From NCBI GenBank assembly GCA_035041965.1, contig JAPYMA010001677.1, positions 248,001 through 312,000 of the forward strand: 64,000 nucleotides of DNA, read 5' to 3'. The notes under the pieces are model-generated. The model was given only the letters and a program-made list of their open reading frames with translations, did not search any database and had not been told where the DNA came from. The DNA comes from Anisakis pegreffii. Taxonomy: Eukaryota; Nematoda; Chromadorea; Rhabditida; Anisakidae. Of the stretch, positions 14,094-26,192 are shown piece after piece; position 1 is the first letter of the stretch; each line of letters starts with the position of its first letter. A program made the translations under genes and the position numbers.

Positions 14094-14352
14094 TTAACGG
14101 CAAATGCATACGGTTAAATGCATATCAAATTGGTTACGAAGAAGTTGACATGCCAAGAGGCTCTTCATCATTTTCCACGTAACCTCAGAACCGGAAATGC
14201 AATCAGCTGAATTAACGATTGCATACGTGTTGAATTCATTATCTCCAAAGTAAATGTAATTCTCGAGACATTCTGAATAAATGAAGACATTCTGCCATTG
14301 CAAGCATGAAGACATTCTGCCACAGCTCCCTTCGCATTTGTACAACTGCTTT
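14094..14352 (-). CDS. Terminal exon of a small cysteine-rich protein, 5' part not found
   Basis: The minus-strand frame opens after a clear acceptor (ATTGTTCCAG at about 14353) and runs 86 codons to a stop. It begins KQLYKCEGSCGRMSSC and ends LLACQLLRNQ then VCICR, with at least eight Cys. This is the composition of a nematode secreted peptide or a module of a larger extracellular protein. A GCAGAATGTCTTCAT repeat occurs twice near its start. I could not place an upstream exon whose phase fits, so this is a fragment. Family not recognised. Confidence 0.4.
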
Positions 14353-14859
14353 CTGGAACAATGAGAACTATTTCAACTGAAATTAACTCACTATCAGTTT
14401 GGGTAAATAAGCATGCTCGTGGCTAACTGCGATTCATGCAACGAGAAATAAACCAATGATAAACACTAAACAACAAATGAATTATAGAGTTTGGATTCAT
14501 ATTACGGATATAATCAATTTACCCGAGGTGAAAAATAGAACACAATCAAGAATTGCAAATTTGTCCTCGAAGCTGAAGAGTACTGACCTAGTGTGCAGTA
14601 GAAGTGGCATGCATGCTGATACCAACTGAAATGAATCCGTGCTGGATAGCAAAACAGACACAATGTATTGGAATGAGCCACTCAGCTACGTGAGATGGCT
14701 TTAGAAAATCTTGGATATTAATTATTCTACACCAATGTGCTCTCAATATAACGGAATTTTGCAGCAGGCTTCTGAATGTACTGCGTCAAAAAGTAGTCAT
14801 TCAACCCCGGGGGTAGTAATCCTGTTGGTTGCATCAATTTTTGGCATGGCTAGTCACCG

Positions 14860-16720
14860 TAGTCATTTAAGCCCGGAGCTACTGCACATAGATTTTATGG
14901 AGCAGTTCTGCCTGCGTGAGGAGATATATAGCTATTTCAACTAGCGCAGTGCCACTATAACACCACAACAGTTCATATATTCAAGCTACTAGTATTCTCA
15001 GGTTTGCACAGTAACATATCAAATTCTCTACACCATTCGATTCCTCAGAACCCCTGGATTCAGAATATCATATATTTTGCTGAGAAGTTTTGCTTACATC
15101 AGGAGATGTAGCTATTTTTTTAAAAGCTATCTCAAAAAGCGCAGAGGCTCTCATTCAATACCTTGTATCACTATAGATCAATGCACATAATACTATAGGG
15201 ATTACCATCTTCAAGGAAACCGTACTCTCAGGTTTACCCGGTAACATATGAATTTCTTTACATCATTCAATTTCTCAGAACCTCTGGTTTCAGAATACTG
15301 CATCGAGCAATAATAATTACATGACGAGATATGGCGACCTTCTCATCTCTATAGGGGTTGCCATATTGGAGCCTACCGTAAGCTCAAGTTTGCCCAGTAA
15401 CGTGTGAATTTTTTTGCACCAATCAATCCAGCTGGATCTCCTTAATCAGAAAAACATATTGTGTCTAGCAATTTTGCTTTCCTGAGGAGATATAGCCATT
15501 TTCTAGGTCTATCTCAATTAGATAGCGCAATCGCGCTCATTCACATAAACTCATCACTATTGATCGTGAGCAATCAATACGTTCATATAACAATAAACGG
15601 ATTGCGATCTTCGAGCTAACCGTCTTCTCAGGTTTGCCCGGAAACATGCGAATTTATTTTCACCGTTCGATCCAGCTGAATCTCTACATTGAGGAAAATA
15701 TATATTTTGTCGAACGATTTTGCATTCTTGTGGAATTATAGCCTTTTTTGATCCATCTCAAGGCAATGCGGGTGCCACCTTCAAGGCTACTGTCTTCTCA
15801 GGTTTGCCCAATAACATAGGCATTTCTTTGCATTATTCGATCCAGCTGGATCTCTACATTCTGGAAAATATATATTTTGTCGAGCGGTTCTGCCTTTCTG
15901 AGGAGATATAGCCATTTTCTTAGGTCTATCTCAATTAAATAGCGCAGTCGCGCTCACTCATACAAATTGATCACTATAGAGAATCAATACGTTCATATAG
16001 CAATAAGCGGATTGCGATCTTCAACCTAACCGTCTTCTCAGGTTTGCCCAGTAAGATAGGCATTTCTTTACATGATTCGATCCAGCTGGATCTCTACATT
16101 CAGGAAAATATATATTTTGTCGAACGATTTTGCATTTTTGTGGAATTACAGCCTTTTTTTAGATCCATCTCAAGGCAATGCGGGTGCCACCTTCAAGGCT
16201 ACCGTCTTCTCAGGTTTGCCCAGTAACACACGCATTTCTTTACATCATTCGATCCAGCTGGATCTCTTCATTCGTAGAGTTTGCCATCTTCAAGCTACCG
16301 GTACCCTCAAGTTTGCCCAGTAGCATATGAATTTCTTTACAACATTCGATTCCTTAGAACCTCTAGATTCATAATTTCATATATTTTGCTGAGGAATTCG
16401 GCTTTCATGAGGAGATATAGCTATTTCCTTGAGGCTATCTCAAGGAGCTCATTGGCGCTCATTCATATATATTGCATTCCTATTGATCAATGTATTCATT
16501 ATTGTTTGACTTATAGGCTTACTTTCTTCAAAGCAGCGGTATTCTCAGGTTTTCCCAGTAAAACATTGTTTTCTGCACGCTGTCAGAGTCCCCAGATTCC
16601 TTGCTTTCAAAATTGTAGGGCTTCGTTAATTTCAATATGCTGTACCTGTATTGGTCATTCATTAGCATGGCAGTATGAGGATCACATTTTCAAACTGTCG
16701 GCCTTCTCACGTTTATGTGC
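14860..16720. repeat. Old degenerate tandem array (units of about 170-240 bp in a 410-bp higher order)
   Basis: A module with the core TCTCAGGTTTGCCCAGTAAC recurs at about 14997, 15228, 15385, 15629, 15799, 16038, 16211, 16308 and 16540. It is usually followed by a segment near ATTCGATCCAGCTGGATCTC, then GGAAAATATATATTTTGTCG and GAGGAGATATAGC. The best preserved part shows a higher-order spacing: 15629 to 16038 and 15799 to 16211 are each about 410 bp, made of a 170-bp and a 240-bp unit. Units at the edges are more diverged. Plus-strand reading frames here (15720-15911, 16044-16323 and others) are by-products of the repeat, not genes. A decayed satellite is the simplest reading. Confidence 0.75.
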
Positions 16721-17674
16721 TCAAATCAAGTGATGGAATTCGACCCTTTGATTGAAGGTAAAGACGAACGGGGTGTGACGATGGAAGTCATGAACTATAA
16801 AAAGTATTTATATCAGTGCATTTGTGAGACTGGTAGAATGGTAGAATCCGAATGTGGTCTATTGTGAAAGGAAAATCACAGAAGAGAATGATATTTCTAT
16901 GTCGGTTTTGTTTGATGTGCTGTAATACAGACTTTAATCATAGAGTGATAATGATGATTTGCGTATTATTGAAGCACTTTCAACACAGCCCTAATCAAGC
17001 ATCGAAATAGTGCATTGGAACATATTTGCCCCCATATGGTGTTCTCAAACTTTTTATTCACATCTTAGAAATCATATTCTGCGGCATTCTATTCGGTTGT
17101 TGTCGATCGTTTCGATGTATGCATGCAGGGATACTTTATATTATTCATTTAGCAGTTTTGTTACAGTTGTTCTCAAGTATCTTATTGCTAGAAAGCGATT
17201 TGCTCATCAGAGCGATTCGACTGCATAGAAATTAAAGATATTGAACATCTCAATTGTACCAGTCGCCTTTTAAGTGCATCTCTTCTTGATTCAGGCTGAT
17301 TATGATGCCAGTGAACAGTATCTTATCATATTGGAACATATTTAACAGAATCAAAGCAATCTGTCTTCATTACTTACTATATGCTCATGCTCTAATCTTC
17401 TCTTTGATAATACAATTTCAATGATACAATGTCAAATAACTGATCAGAGATCAGTACTTTTTACGATGTTGTTTACTTAATACATTGCAATTTCGCAATA
17501 GGCGTCTGGATGCACTCTGTCAAAAAACGTCAAACGACGTTCCATACTTGCAATGCTTCAAACACGCATGTGTACACCTACGCACGCTCGCATCTGATGC
17601 ATGACACTCGAGATTCATGAACAACTGCATCTCTACTCTCTCCTATATTGTCGTTCTATTTTCTTTCTTACCAG
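16721..17674. other. No supported gene
   Basis: AT-rich sequence. Overlapping plus-strand frames at 17010-17235 are hydrophobic, with no motif or splice support. 5' exons of the unidentified gene to the right could lie here. Confidence 0.4.
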
Positions 17675-19270
17675 CAACCACAATGCTATTTCGACTGATA
17701 AGGTAATCAAACACTCCATCTGTCCATCGATTTTTAGCTCATCTAATTCCACCATGATGGCTTAAATCACTTTCAATTAAGTTACAAAGAATGTATGACT
17801 GCTTTCATTTGATATTCGTTTGATTTATGAATTCCATTTTTCATTTTTGAGGAAATTCTATTTTCTTTTAATAATCTAGGAGTTTCGCTCCATGTCCCGC
17901 ATTATATCCGCTTGCAGAGTCAGTACACCCAATTTTTTCCATTCCGACCATTAGACGAAGGAAACCGAATTTTCTTAAACTCTGTTTGATGCAAGCAAAG
18001 GATCCGGAAACTCCATGCAGTCATCCAAATTGCCAGGATATTTGAAAACACTTTCGATTCATAACATCCTCTCCGACATTTTAAAACATTCATAATGAAG
18101 TATTGTTAGCGTTTCCCGGACTTTCATTCGCATTCTGAAATGAAACAGCTTCTGAGATCTTGGAGAGCGACTTCGGCAAAGTGTCCATTTTTTTTCCATT
18201 GATATTGGAATTTACTCGCAAGTAGTATGGCATAATACTATGTGTGTGCTTTGTTGATCACATCGTTCAGATCATAAATGCACACTCATGAATATCATCG
18301 ATCCATTAATGGTTCCGTATCAATTGATCACTACAGATCATGTCACTATGACTGCCTAACTCATTCGGCATTCATTTGCTTTTGTCATTTATGTTTTGTG
18401 CGGTGCCGTTGTGGTGTGTATTGCATTTTTATATATGTTACTCATGATTTTACTTCGTTCATTTTCTGGTGAAATTCGGAATTGCGCCGTAGACATTTTA
18501 GGTTCAAGTAATCTTCCAATTGTTCATGTCATTTAGTATCATATCGTTTGATAGATATATGATTCCGTAGATAAAGGAATATATAATAAGAGAAAAACTA
18601 TTGTTAGCAATGACCAGCTTGACGCAAACTTTGAATTCAGTTCAGTTGCTGAACTACGCTGATGTTTGGTGCTGTATTATCATTGATACTCTATTAATAT
18701 TTTATCACCGTTGAAACTCACTCGCTATATTTGGTACAGAATGTTAGTAACCTGTGAGGCCAACATATCAGTGATAATCATATTACATTAAATTGCTCGG
18801 ATTGTATTGAAATGAGCTCGATGAGAACTACGAATTAATCATTTAATATTGTTTTAGACGTGCACAGTTTCCGAGGTGAGCGAGCGAACAAAATGCGACA
18901 GTTTCACGATACTGTCGTTAGTCATCACTTCAAATCGAAGGTGAGGAATTGAATCAATTCTGTGACGATTTAATTTGCTTGAAATGACTCGCTGCCAATC
19001 AGTCTTGTTATTTTCTTCCTGATGTGATATAAATCTATGCGGACGATGTATCGTGTGAATATTTATTTTTGATAATATAGCAGTGCAATATATTCCTGAA
19101 AATGATTCATGATGTCTGCGTTAAAAGTCATCCAATTCTAGGTGGAATCGCGTACTGATGATTACGACCTACATTCACGATGCGGGACACGACAATCGAT
19201 GATGGTGGGCCGATGGCGTCCGATGGGATTAGCAACAAGACATGTTATCAGTTCGCAGCATTTCCTGTGA
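17675..19270 (+). CDS. 3' part of an unidentified gene (four short exons)
   Basis: Exons with matching phases and good splice sites: 17675-17702 (acceptor TTTCTTACCAG, donor GTAATC), 17880-17922, 18858-18940 (acceptor GTTTTAG, donor GTGAGG) and 19142-19270, which ends in a stop. The peptide includes EFRSMSRIISACR, VHSFRGERANKMRQFHDTVV, SHHFKSK and ESRTDDYDLHSRCGTRQSMM, ending VISSQHFL. It is charged, with no membrane segment, and looks like a cytoplasmic tail or regulatory region. I do not recognise the family. A competing frame in the second exon (PCPALYPLAESVHP onward, to about 18048) is also open for 54 codons, so that exon's end is uncertain. The start of the gene was not found. Confidence 0.4.
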
Positions 19271-20160
19271 CAGTGTCAGTATCAAAACACCGACAATCTT
19301 ACAATCAGCAAATGTGACACCATGGCGCGAGGAGGCGTCAGGTTAGTACTTCCAGATTTGAACTTAGGGACCGAGAATAAAATTCAGTTGTGGTCAGTGA
19401 CCACTTTTTTGTATACTTCATTCTTTTATTCTTTAATTCATTTATGAATATTATGAATTAAGTTCGTGTATGTTGTTAATTACTTGTAAATAATACTTTG
19501 TCTGTAATCGACTTGTTGAGTATACATGACAATACAGTGGTAGATGTTGTGATGCATTGTTCAGTGACGTGAAAGTTGTCATTGTCGATTGAAATATATG
19601 ATAAATTTTTGATGATGTTTATGATGCTTCGTACATTTTATCTGGGGAGGATTTTTTAGTGTTACTAATTCGGTCGTTAATGTTATTTGCGCTATTGTTA
19701 TCAATGTTCAATGTGATGTATTCCTGTCACTGTATTGTCATGTACTGAGGAGTTTAGGGGGCAGTAAACTATCATTACCAATCATTTTCGAAGATATCCA
19801 CAAATTTCTGTTATCCTTCAGGACGCAATCTGGATGGGGCAATAATCACCCGATACATATGCGTTAATAACGTTTCAATGAAAATTAAAACGTTTCATTC
19901 AATCTAAAAATAAAAAATCACATTTACAAAGGTTCGATACCAATGCAAAAATGTAATAAATTCTGAGTAAGCATTACGGCTCATTGTGTTTTGTTCTCCA
20001 TGTATTCTTTGATGTCGTGAATAATTGATTTGTATAGATATCTTAATGTTCATTGTCATCAATTGTTATGAATTTTTTCATTATTTATTTATTTATATAT
20101 TCAGTAATTTATTTGTTTATTCATTTTTACATTGATTGTTGTGGTCAACATTGTGAATCT
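19271..20160. other. AT-rich, no gene seen; one possible start exon
   Basis: ATGGCGCGAGGAGGCGTCAG followed by donor GTTAGT at about 19321-19340 has a good initiation context (CACCATGG) and could be a first exon, MARGGVR. No second exon with the right phase was found. The remainder is low-complexity AT, including TTTATTTATTTATATATTC near 20090. Confidence 0.25.
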
Positions 20161-20415
20161 TTTTTTGTGGGATATGTGTAGGGCGAAGGAGGGATGCGGC
20201 ACGTAATGACCCGCTTAACTCCGGAGCCAGAGGTTGGGACTTGGACTGGCCCTATGTATGGCCCATCCCACCTAATTCAAAATTTTTTTCAGTTTGTGCA
20301 CCCAGTCATTCCCCTCCCATCCCCCTCCCATAATGTGGACTCTATAACATGAACCGCATTGGACTCTAACACAGGTATGAGAGCAGAGGTATCTGACATT
20401 AGTTCTATCCGGCGC
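20160..20415. other. GC-richer block before the TTGACTT stretch, open on the plus strand
   Basis: After an acceptor-like TGTGTAG at about 20181, one plus frame stays open for about 55 codons (MTRLTPEPEVGTWTGPMYG then PSHLIQNFF) to a stop at about 20352. It could be an exon or part of a mobile element. Base composition differs clearly from its surroundings. No family recognised. Confidence 0.25.
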
Positions 20416-20640
20416 AAAATTGACTTGACTTAGCTTGACAATAACTATATTAAAATCTCATCGAGCCAAAACTTAGAAACGTCTTGACTTTAATTTTACC
20501 ACGAGATAACTTGACTTGACGTACCGCTTAGCGAACTGGGATTGACTGACCTCGATTTGTATCTGACTTTGAGCTTTCCTAAATTCATTAAGCTTGACAT
20601 GGACTTGAACTGATCTGACTTAGGCATGCGATTCAGAAAA
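20415..20640. repeat. Clustered TTGACTT-type motifs
   Basis: TTGACTT, CTTGAC and TGACTT variants occur about a dozen times in roughly 220 bp (for example TTGACTTGACTTAGCTTGAC at the start). This is far above expectation and suggests a decayed short tandem repeat or a cluster of binding sites immediately upstream of the 390-bp satellite. Confidence 0.5.
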
Positions 20641-20807
20641 GTGTTAGTGGTCTATGCACAGTTCGACTGCAGTTAACTAGTGAGCTCACAGCTGAAGAAC
20701 AAGCTCTCAGAGCTGATCGCTCCTTAGAGATAGACTAACGCCTAAGAGAATATTTGTTTACTTTGTGTGGCAGGGACAGTGGCAGGTGTTGACAATAGCT
20801 ACACTGG

Positions 20808-20950
20808 CATAAGAAAAGAAGAAAAATATCCCTTAAAAATTGAGCTTCACTAAGTAGGGTATGAATAGCCTTATGAAGCATAAGAAAAAGAAGAAAAATA
20901 TCCCTTAAAAATTGAGCTTCACTAGGTAGGGTATGAATCGCCTTATGAAG
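20808..20950. repeat. Two tandem copies of a 71-bp segment at the satellite edge
   Basis: The segment from CATAAGAAAAGAAGAAAAAT to CCTTATGAAG occurs at 20808-20878 and again at 20879-20950. It equals the end-plus-start junction of the 390-bp unit in a diverged form. It marks the left edge of the array, where units are rearranged. Confidence 0.85.
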
Positions 20951-23900
20951 TTAGCGGTAGGTCTGGAAAGTTCGCCTGGACCACTCATCTTGTAGAGTCG
21001 AGTCGCTGCCTGGTGACTCGAAGTCTCAGGTGCTTGTGGTTACTCGCCGAAGCTTATCTATTAGCTAGTGTCATGATGGCATTCATACAATTCTATGATG
21101 ATATCCTTACGTCCTTTGCCAGTGCAGTAATCATTCATCACTTGTGCTACTGAGATACTCGATAACCTCATACAATCCACTCGAATGGTCCAAAGTTATC
21201 GTATTGAAAGTAAAGTATTAGTTAGTTTCTGGGAGAGCTATCATCAGGTGTTGATAATGGCTGTACTGGCATATCAAATGATGAAAATATTCCCTAAAAA
21301 TTGAGTTTCACTAACGTAGGGTATGAATCGCCTTATGAAGTTAGCGGTAGGTCTGGAAAGTTCGCCTGGACCACTCATCTTGTAGAGTCGAGTCGCTGCC
21401 TGGTGACTCGAAGTCTCAGGTGCTTGTGGTTACTCGCCGAAGCTTATCTATTAGCTAGTGTCATGATGGCATTCATACAATTCTATGATGATATCCTTAT
21501 GTCCCTTGCCAGTGCAGTAATCATTCATCACTTGTGCTACTGAGATACTCGATAACCTCATACAATCCACTCGAATGGTCCAAAGTTATCGTATTGAAAG
21601 TAAAGTATTAGTTAGTTTCTGGGAGAGCTATCATCAGGTGTTGATAATGGCTGTACTGGCATATCAAATGATGAAAATATTCCCTAAAAATTGAGTTTCA
21701 CTAACGTAGGGTATGAATCGCCTTATGAAGTTAGCGGTAGGTCTGGAAAGTTCGCCTGGACCACTCATCTTGTAGAGTCGAGTCGCTGCCTGGTGACTCG
21801 AAGTCTCAGGTGCTTGTGGTTACTCGCCGAAGCTTATCTATTAGCTAGTGTCATGATGGCATTCATACAATTCTATGATGATATCCTTATGTCCCTTGCC
21901 AGTGCAGTAATCATTCATCACTTGTGCTACTGAGATACTCGATAACCTCATACAATCCACTCGAATGGTCCAAAGTTATCGTATTGAAAGTAAAGTATTA
22001 GTTAGTTTCTGGGAGAGCTATCATCAGGTGTTGATAATGGCTGTACTGGCATATCAAATGATGAAAATATTCCCTAAAAATTGAGTTTCACTAACGTAGG
22101 GTATGAATCGCCTTATGAAGTTAGCGGTAGGTCTGGAAAGTTCGCCTGGACCACTCATCTTGTAGAGTCGAGTCGCTGCCTGGTGACTCGAAGTCTCAGG
22201 TGCTTGTGGTTACTCGCCGAAGCTTATCTATTAGCTAGTGTCATGATGGCATTCATACAATTCTATGATGATATCCTTATGTCCCTTGCCAGTGCAGTAA
22301 TCATTCATCACTTGTGCTACTGAGATACTCGATAACCTCATACAATCCACTCGAATGGTCCAAAGTTATCGTATTGAAAGTAAAGTATTAGTTAGTTTCT
22401 GGGAGAGCTATCATCAGGTGTTGATAATGGCTGTACTGGCATATCAAATGATGAAAATATTCCCTAAAAATTGAGTTTCACTAACGTAGGGTATGAATCG
22501 CCTTATGAAGTTAGCGGTAGGTCTGGAAAGTTCGCCTGGACCACTCATCTTGTAGAGTCGAGTCGCTGCCTGGTGACTCGAAGTCTCAGGTGCTTGTGGT
22601 TACTCGCCGAAGCTTATCTATTAGCTAGTGTCATGATGGCATTCATACAATTCTATGATGATATCCTTATGTCCCTTGCCAGTGCAGTAATCATTCATCA
22701 CTTGTGCTACTGAGATACTCGATAACCTCATACAATCCACTCGAATGGTCCAAAGTTATCGTATTGAAAGTAAAGTATTAGTTAGTTTCTGGGAGAGCTA
22801 TCATCAGGTGTTGATAATGGCTGTACTGGCATATCAAATGATGAAAATATTCCCTAAAAATTGAGTTTCACTAACGTAGGGTATGAATCGCCTTATGAAG
22901 TTAGCGGTAGGTCTGGAAAGTTCGCCTGGACCACTCATCTTGTAGAGTCGAGTCGCTGCCTGGTGACTCGAAGTCTCAGGTGCTTGTGGTTACTCGCCGA
23001 AGCTTATCTATTAGCTAGTGTCATGATGGCATTCATACAATTCTATGATGATATCCTTATGTCCCTTGCCAGTGCAGTAATCATTCATCACTTGTGCTAC
23101 TGAGATACTCGATAACCTCATACAATCCACTCGAATGGTCCAAAGTTATCGTATTGAAAGTAAAGTATTAGTTAGTTTCTGGGAGAGCTATCATCAGGTG
23201 TTGATAATGGCTGTACTGGCATATCAAATGATGAAAATATTCCCTAAAAATTGAGTTTCACTAACGTAGGGTATGAATCGCCTTATGAAGTTAGCGGTAG
23301 GTCTGGAAAGTTCGCCTGGACCACTCATCTTGTAGAGTCGAGTCGCTGCCTGGTGACTCGAAGTCTCAGGTGCTTGTGGTTACTCGCCGAAGCTTATCTA
23401 TTAGCTAGTGTCATGATGGCATTCATACAATTCTATGATGATATCCTTATGTCCCTTGCCAGTGCAGTAATCATTCATCACTTGTGCTACTGAGATACTC
23501 GATAACCTCATACAATCCACTCGAATGGTCCAAAGTTATCGTATTGAAAGTAAAGTATTAGTTAGTTTCTGGGAGAGCTATCATCAGGTGTTGATAATGG
23601 CTGTACTGGCATATCAAATGATGAAAATATTCCCTAAAAATTGAGTTTCACTAACGTAGGGTATGAATCGCCTTATGAAGTTAGCGGTAGGTCTGGAAAG
23701 TTCGCCTGGACCACTCATCTTGTAGAGTCGAGTCGCTGCCTGGTGACTCGAAGTCTCAGGTGCTTGTGGTTACTCGCCGAAGCTTATCTATTAGCTAGTG
23801 TCATGATGGCATTCATACAATTCTATGATGATATCCTTATGTCCCTTGCCAGTGCAGTAATCATTCATCACTTGTGCTACTGAGATACTCGATAACCTCA

Positions 23901-25856
23901 TACAATCCACTCGAATGGTCCAAAGTTATCGTATTGAAAGTAAAGTATTAGTTAGTTTCTGGGAGAGCTATCATCAGGTGTTGATAATGGCTGTACTGGC
24001 ATATCAAATGATGAAAATATTCCCTAAAAATTGAGTTTCACTAACGTAGGGTATGAATCGCCTTATGAAGTTAGCGGTAGGTCTGGAAAGTTCGCCTGGA
24101 CCACTCATCTTGTAGAGTCGAGTCGCTGCCTGGTGACTCGAAGTCTCAGGTGCTTGTGGTTACTCGCCGAAGCTTATCTATTAGCTAGTGTCATGATGGC
24201 ATTCATACAATTCTATGATGATATCCTTATGTCCTTTGCCAGTGCAGTAATCATTCATCACTTGTGCTACTGAGATACTCGATAACCTCATACAATCCAC
24301 TCGAATGGTCCAAAGTTATCGTATTGAAAGTAATGTATTAGTTAGTTTCTGGGAGAGCTATCATCAGGTGTTGATAATGGCTGTACTGGCATATCAAATG
24401 ATGAAAATATTCCCTAAAAATTGAGTTTCACTAACGTAGGGTATGAATCGCCTTATGAAGTTAGCGGTAGGTCTGGAAAGTTCGCCTGGACCACTCATCT
24501 TGTAGAGTCGAGTCGCTGCCTGGTGACTCGAAGTCTCAGGTGCTTGTGGTTACTCGCCGAAGCTTATCTATTAGCTAGTGTCATGATGGCATTCATACAA
24601 TTCTATGATGATATCCTTATGTCCCTTGCCAGTGCAGTAATCATTCATCACTTGTGCTACTGAGATACTCGATAACCTCATACAATCCACTCGAATGGTC
24701 CAAAGTTATCGTATTGAAAGTAAAGTATTAGTTAGTTTCTGGGAGAGCTATCATCAGGTGTTGATAATGGCTGTACTGGCATATCAAATGATGAAAATAT
24801 TCCCTAAAAATTGAGTTTCACTAACGTAGGGTATGAATCGCCTTATGAAGTTAGCGGTAGGTCTGGAAAGTTCGCCTGGACCACTCATCTTGTAGAGTCG
24901 AGTCGCTGCCTGGTGACTCGAAGTCTCAGGTGCTTGTGGTTACTCGCCGAAGCTTATCTATTAGCTAGTGTCATGATGGCATTCATACAATTCTATGATG
25001 ATATCCTTATGTCCCTTGCCAGTGCAGTAATCATTCATCACTTGTGCTACTGAGATACTCGATAACCTCATACAATCCACTCGAATGCTCCAAAGTTATC
25101 GTATTGAAAGTAAAGTATTAGTTAGTTTCTGGGAGAGCTATCATCAGGTGTTGATAATGGCTGTACTGGCATATCAAATGATGAAAATATTCCCTAAAAA
25201 TTGAGTTTCACTAACGTAGGGTATGAATCGCCTTATGAAGTTAGCGGTAGGTCTGGAAAGTTCGCCTGGACCACTCATCTTGTAGAGTCGAGTCGCTGCC
25301 TGGTGACTCGAAGTCTCAGGTGCTTGTGGTTACTCGCCGAAGCTTATCTATTAGCTAGTGTCATGATGGCATTCATACAATTCTATGATGATATCCTTAT
25401 GTCCCTTGCCAGTGCAGTAATCATTCATCACTTGTGCTACTGAGATACTCGATAACCTCATACAATCCACTCGAATGCTCCAAAGTTATCGTATTGAAAG
25501 TAAAGTATTAGTTAGTTTCTGGGAGAGCTATCATCAGGTGTTGATAATGGCTGTACTGGCATATCAAATGATGAAAATATTCCCTAAAAATTGAGTTTCA
25601 CTAACTGGCATATCAAATGGTGAAAATATTCCCTAAAAATTGATTTTCACTAACGTAGGGTATGAATCGCCTTATGAAGTTAGCGGTAGGTCTGGAAAGT
25701 TCGCCTGGACCACTCATCTTGTAGAGTCGAGTCGCTGACTGGTGACTCGAAGTCTCAGGTGCTTGTGGTTACTCGCCAAGCTTATCTATTAGCTAGTGTC
25801 ATGATGGCATTCATACGATTCTATGATGATATCCTTATGTCCCTTGCCAGTGCAGT
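20912..25856. repeat. 390-bp tandem satellite, about 12.7 units
   Basis: Eleven consecutive 390-bp units start at 21301, 21691, 22081 and so on to 25201, with one diverged unit before (389 bp) and a partial unit after. By eye the central units differ at only a few bases: the unit at 24031 has TCCTTTGCC for TCCCTTGCC and TAATG for TAAAG, and those at 24811 and 25201 have GAATGCTCC for GAATGGTCC. Each unit contains a 7-bp inverted repeat (TCGAGTC, 10-nt loop, GACTCGA) and an 80-codon plus-strand frame lacking an ATG start. The right edge holds a roughly 46-bp internal duplication (about 25605-25655). The near identity implies recent amplification or ongoing homogenisation; copy number may be compressed in the assembly. 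Confidence 0.97.
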
Positions 25857-26192
25857 TATTGTCTGTTATAAGTGCTGATAAGGTATACTTGAACCGAAAT
25901 AATTGCAGCTGACTTGATTCGATTTCATTTTCAAGACATTCTGTCCGAACGTGTTCTTGTTATGCTGTTTCGGATTGTGCGATTGGATATGGGCATTGAA
26001 ATAACGTGTTAATGTGAATATCTGTTTGATTACTCCGTTGCTGTTCTTGTTGCTTACGTTATTATTTCTCGTTGTTGTTTATGTGATTGTTTCGTGCGTG
26101 ATTGTTGTTGCTTATGTAACTTTGTTTATGTGGTCATCATTGTGTTCATCCCCTTGTTGATTACTATTGTGTTTTTGATGCTGTCACGCCAG

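Noticed and set aside
15720..16733. Plus-strand frames of 60-150 codons with similar sequences
   Set aside because: They repeat with the degenerate array and share its modules. No start, splice or family support.
20160..20415. rRNA or spliced-leader RNA gene
   Set aside because: No match to the conserved 5S, 18S, 28S or SL1 leader words that I can recognise on either strand.
21301..25443. Eleven identical 80-codon frames as a tandem gene family
   Set aside because: They start at TTG, not ATG, have no splice or family support, and their identity follows from homogenisation of the 390-bp satellite.
20912..25856. CRISPR array
   Set aside because: The units are contiguous 390-bp copies without short repeats and variable spacers, in eukaryotic DNA.
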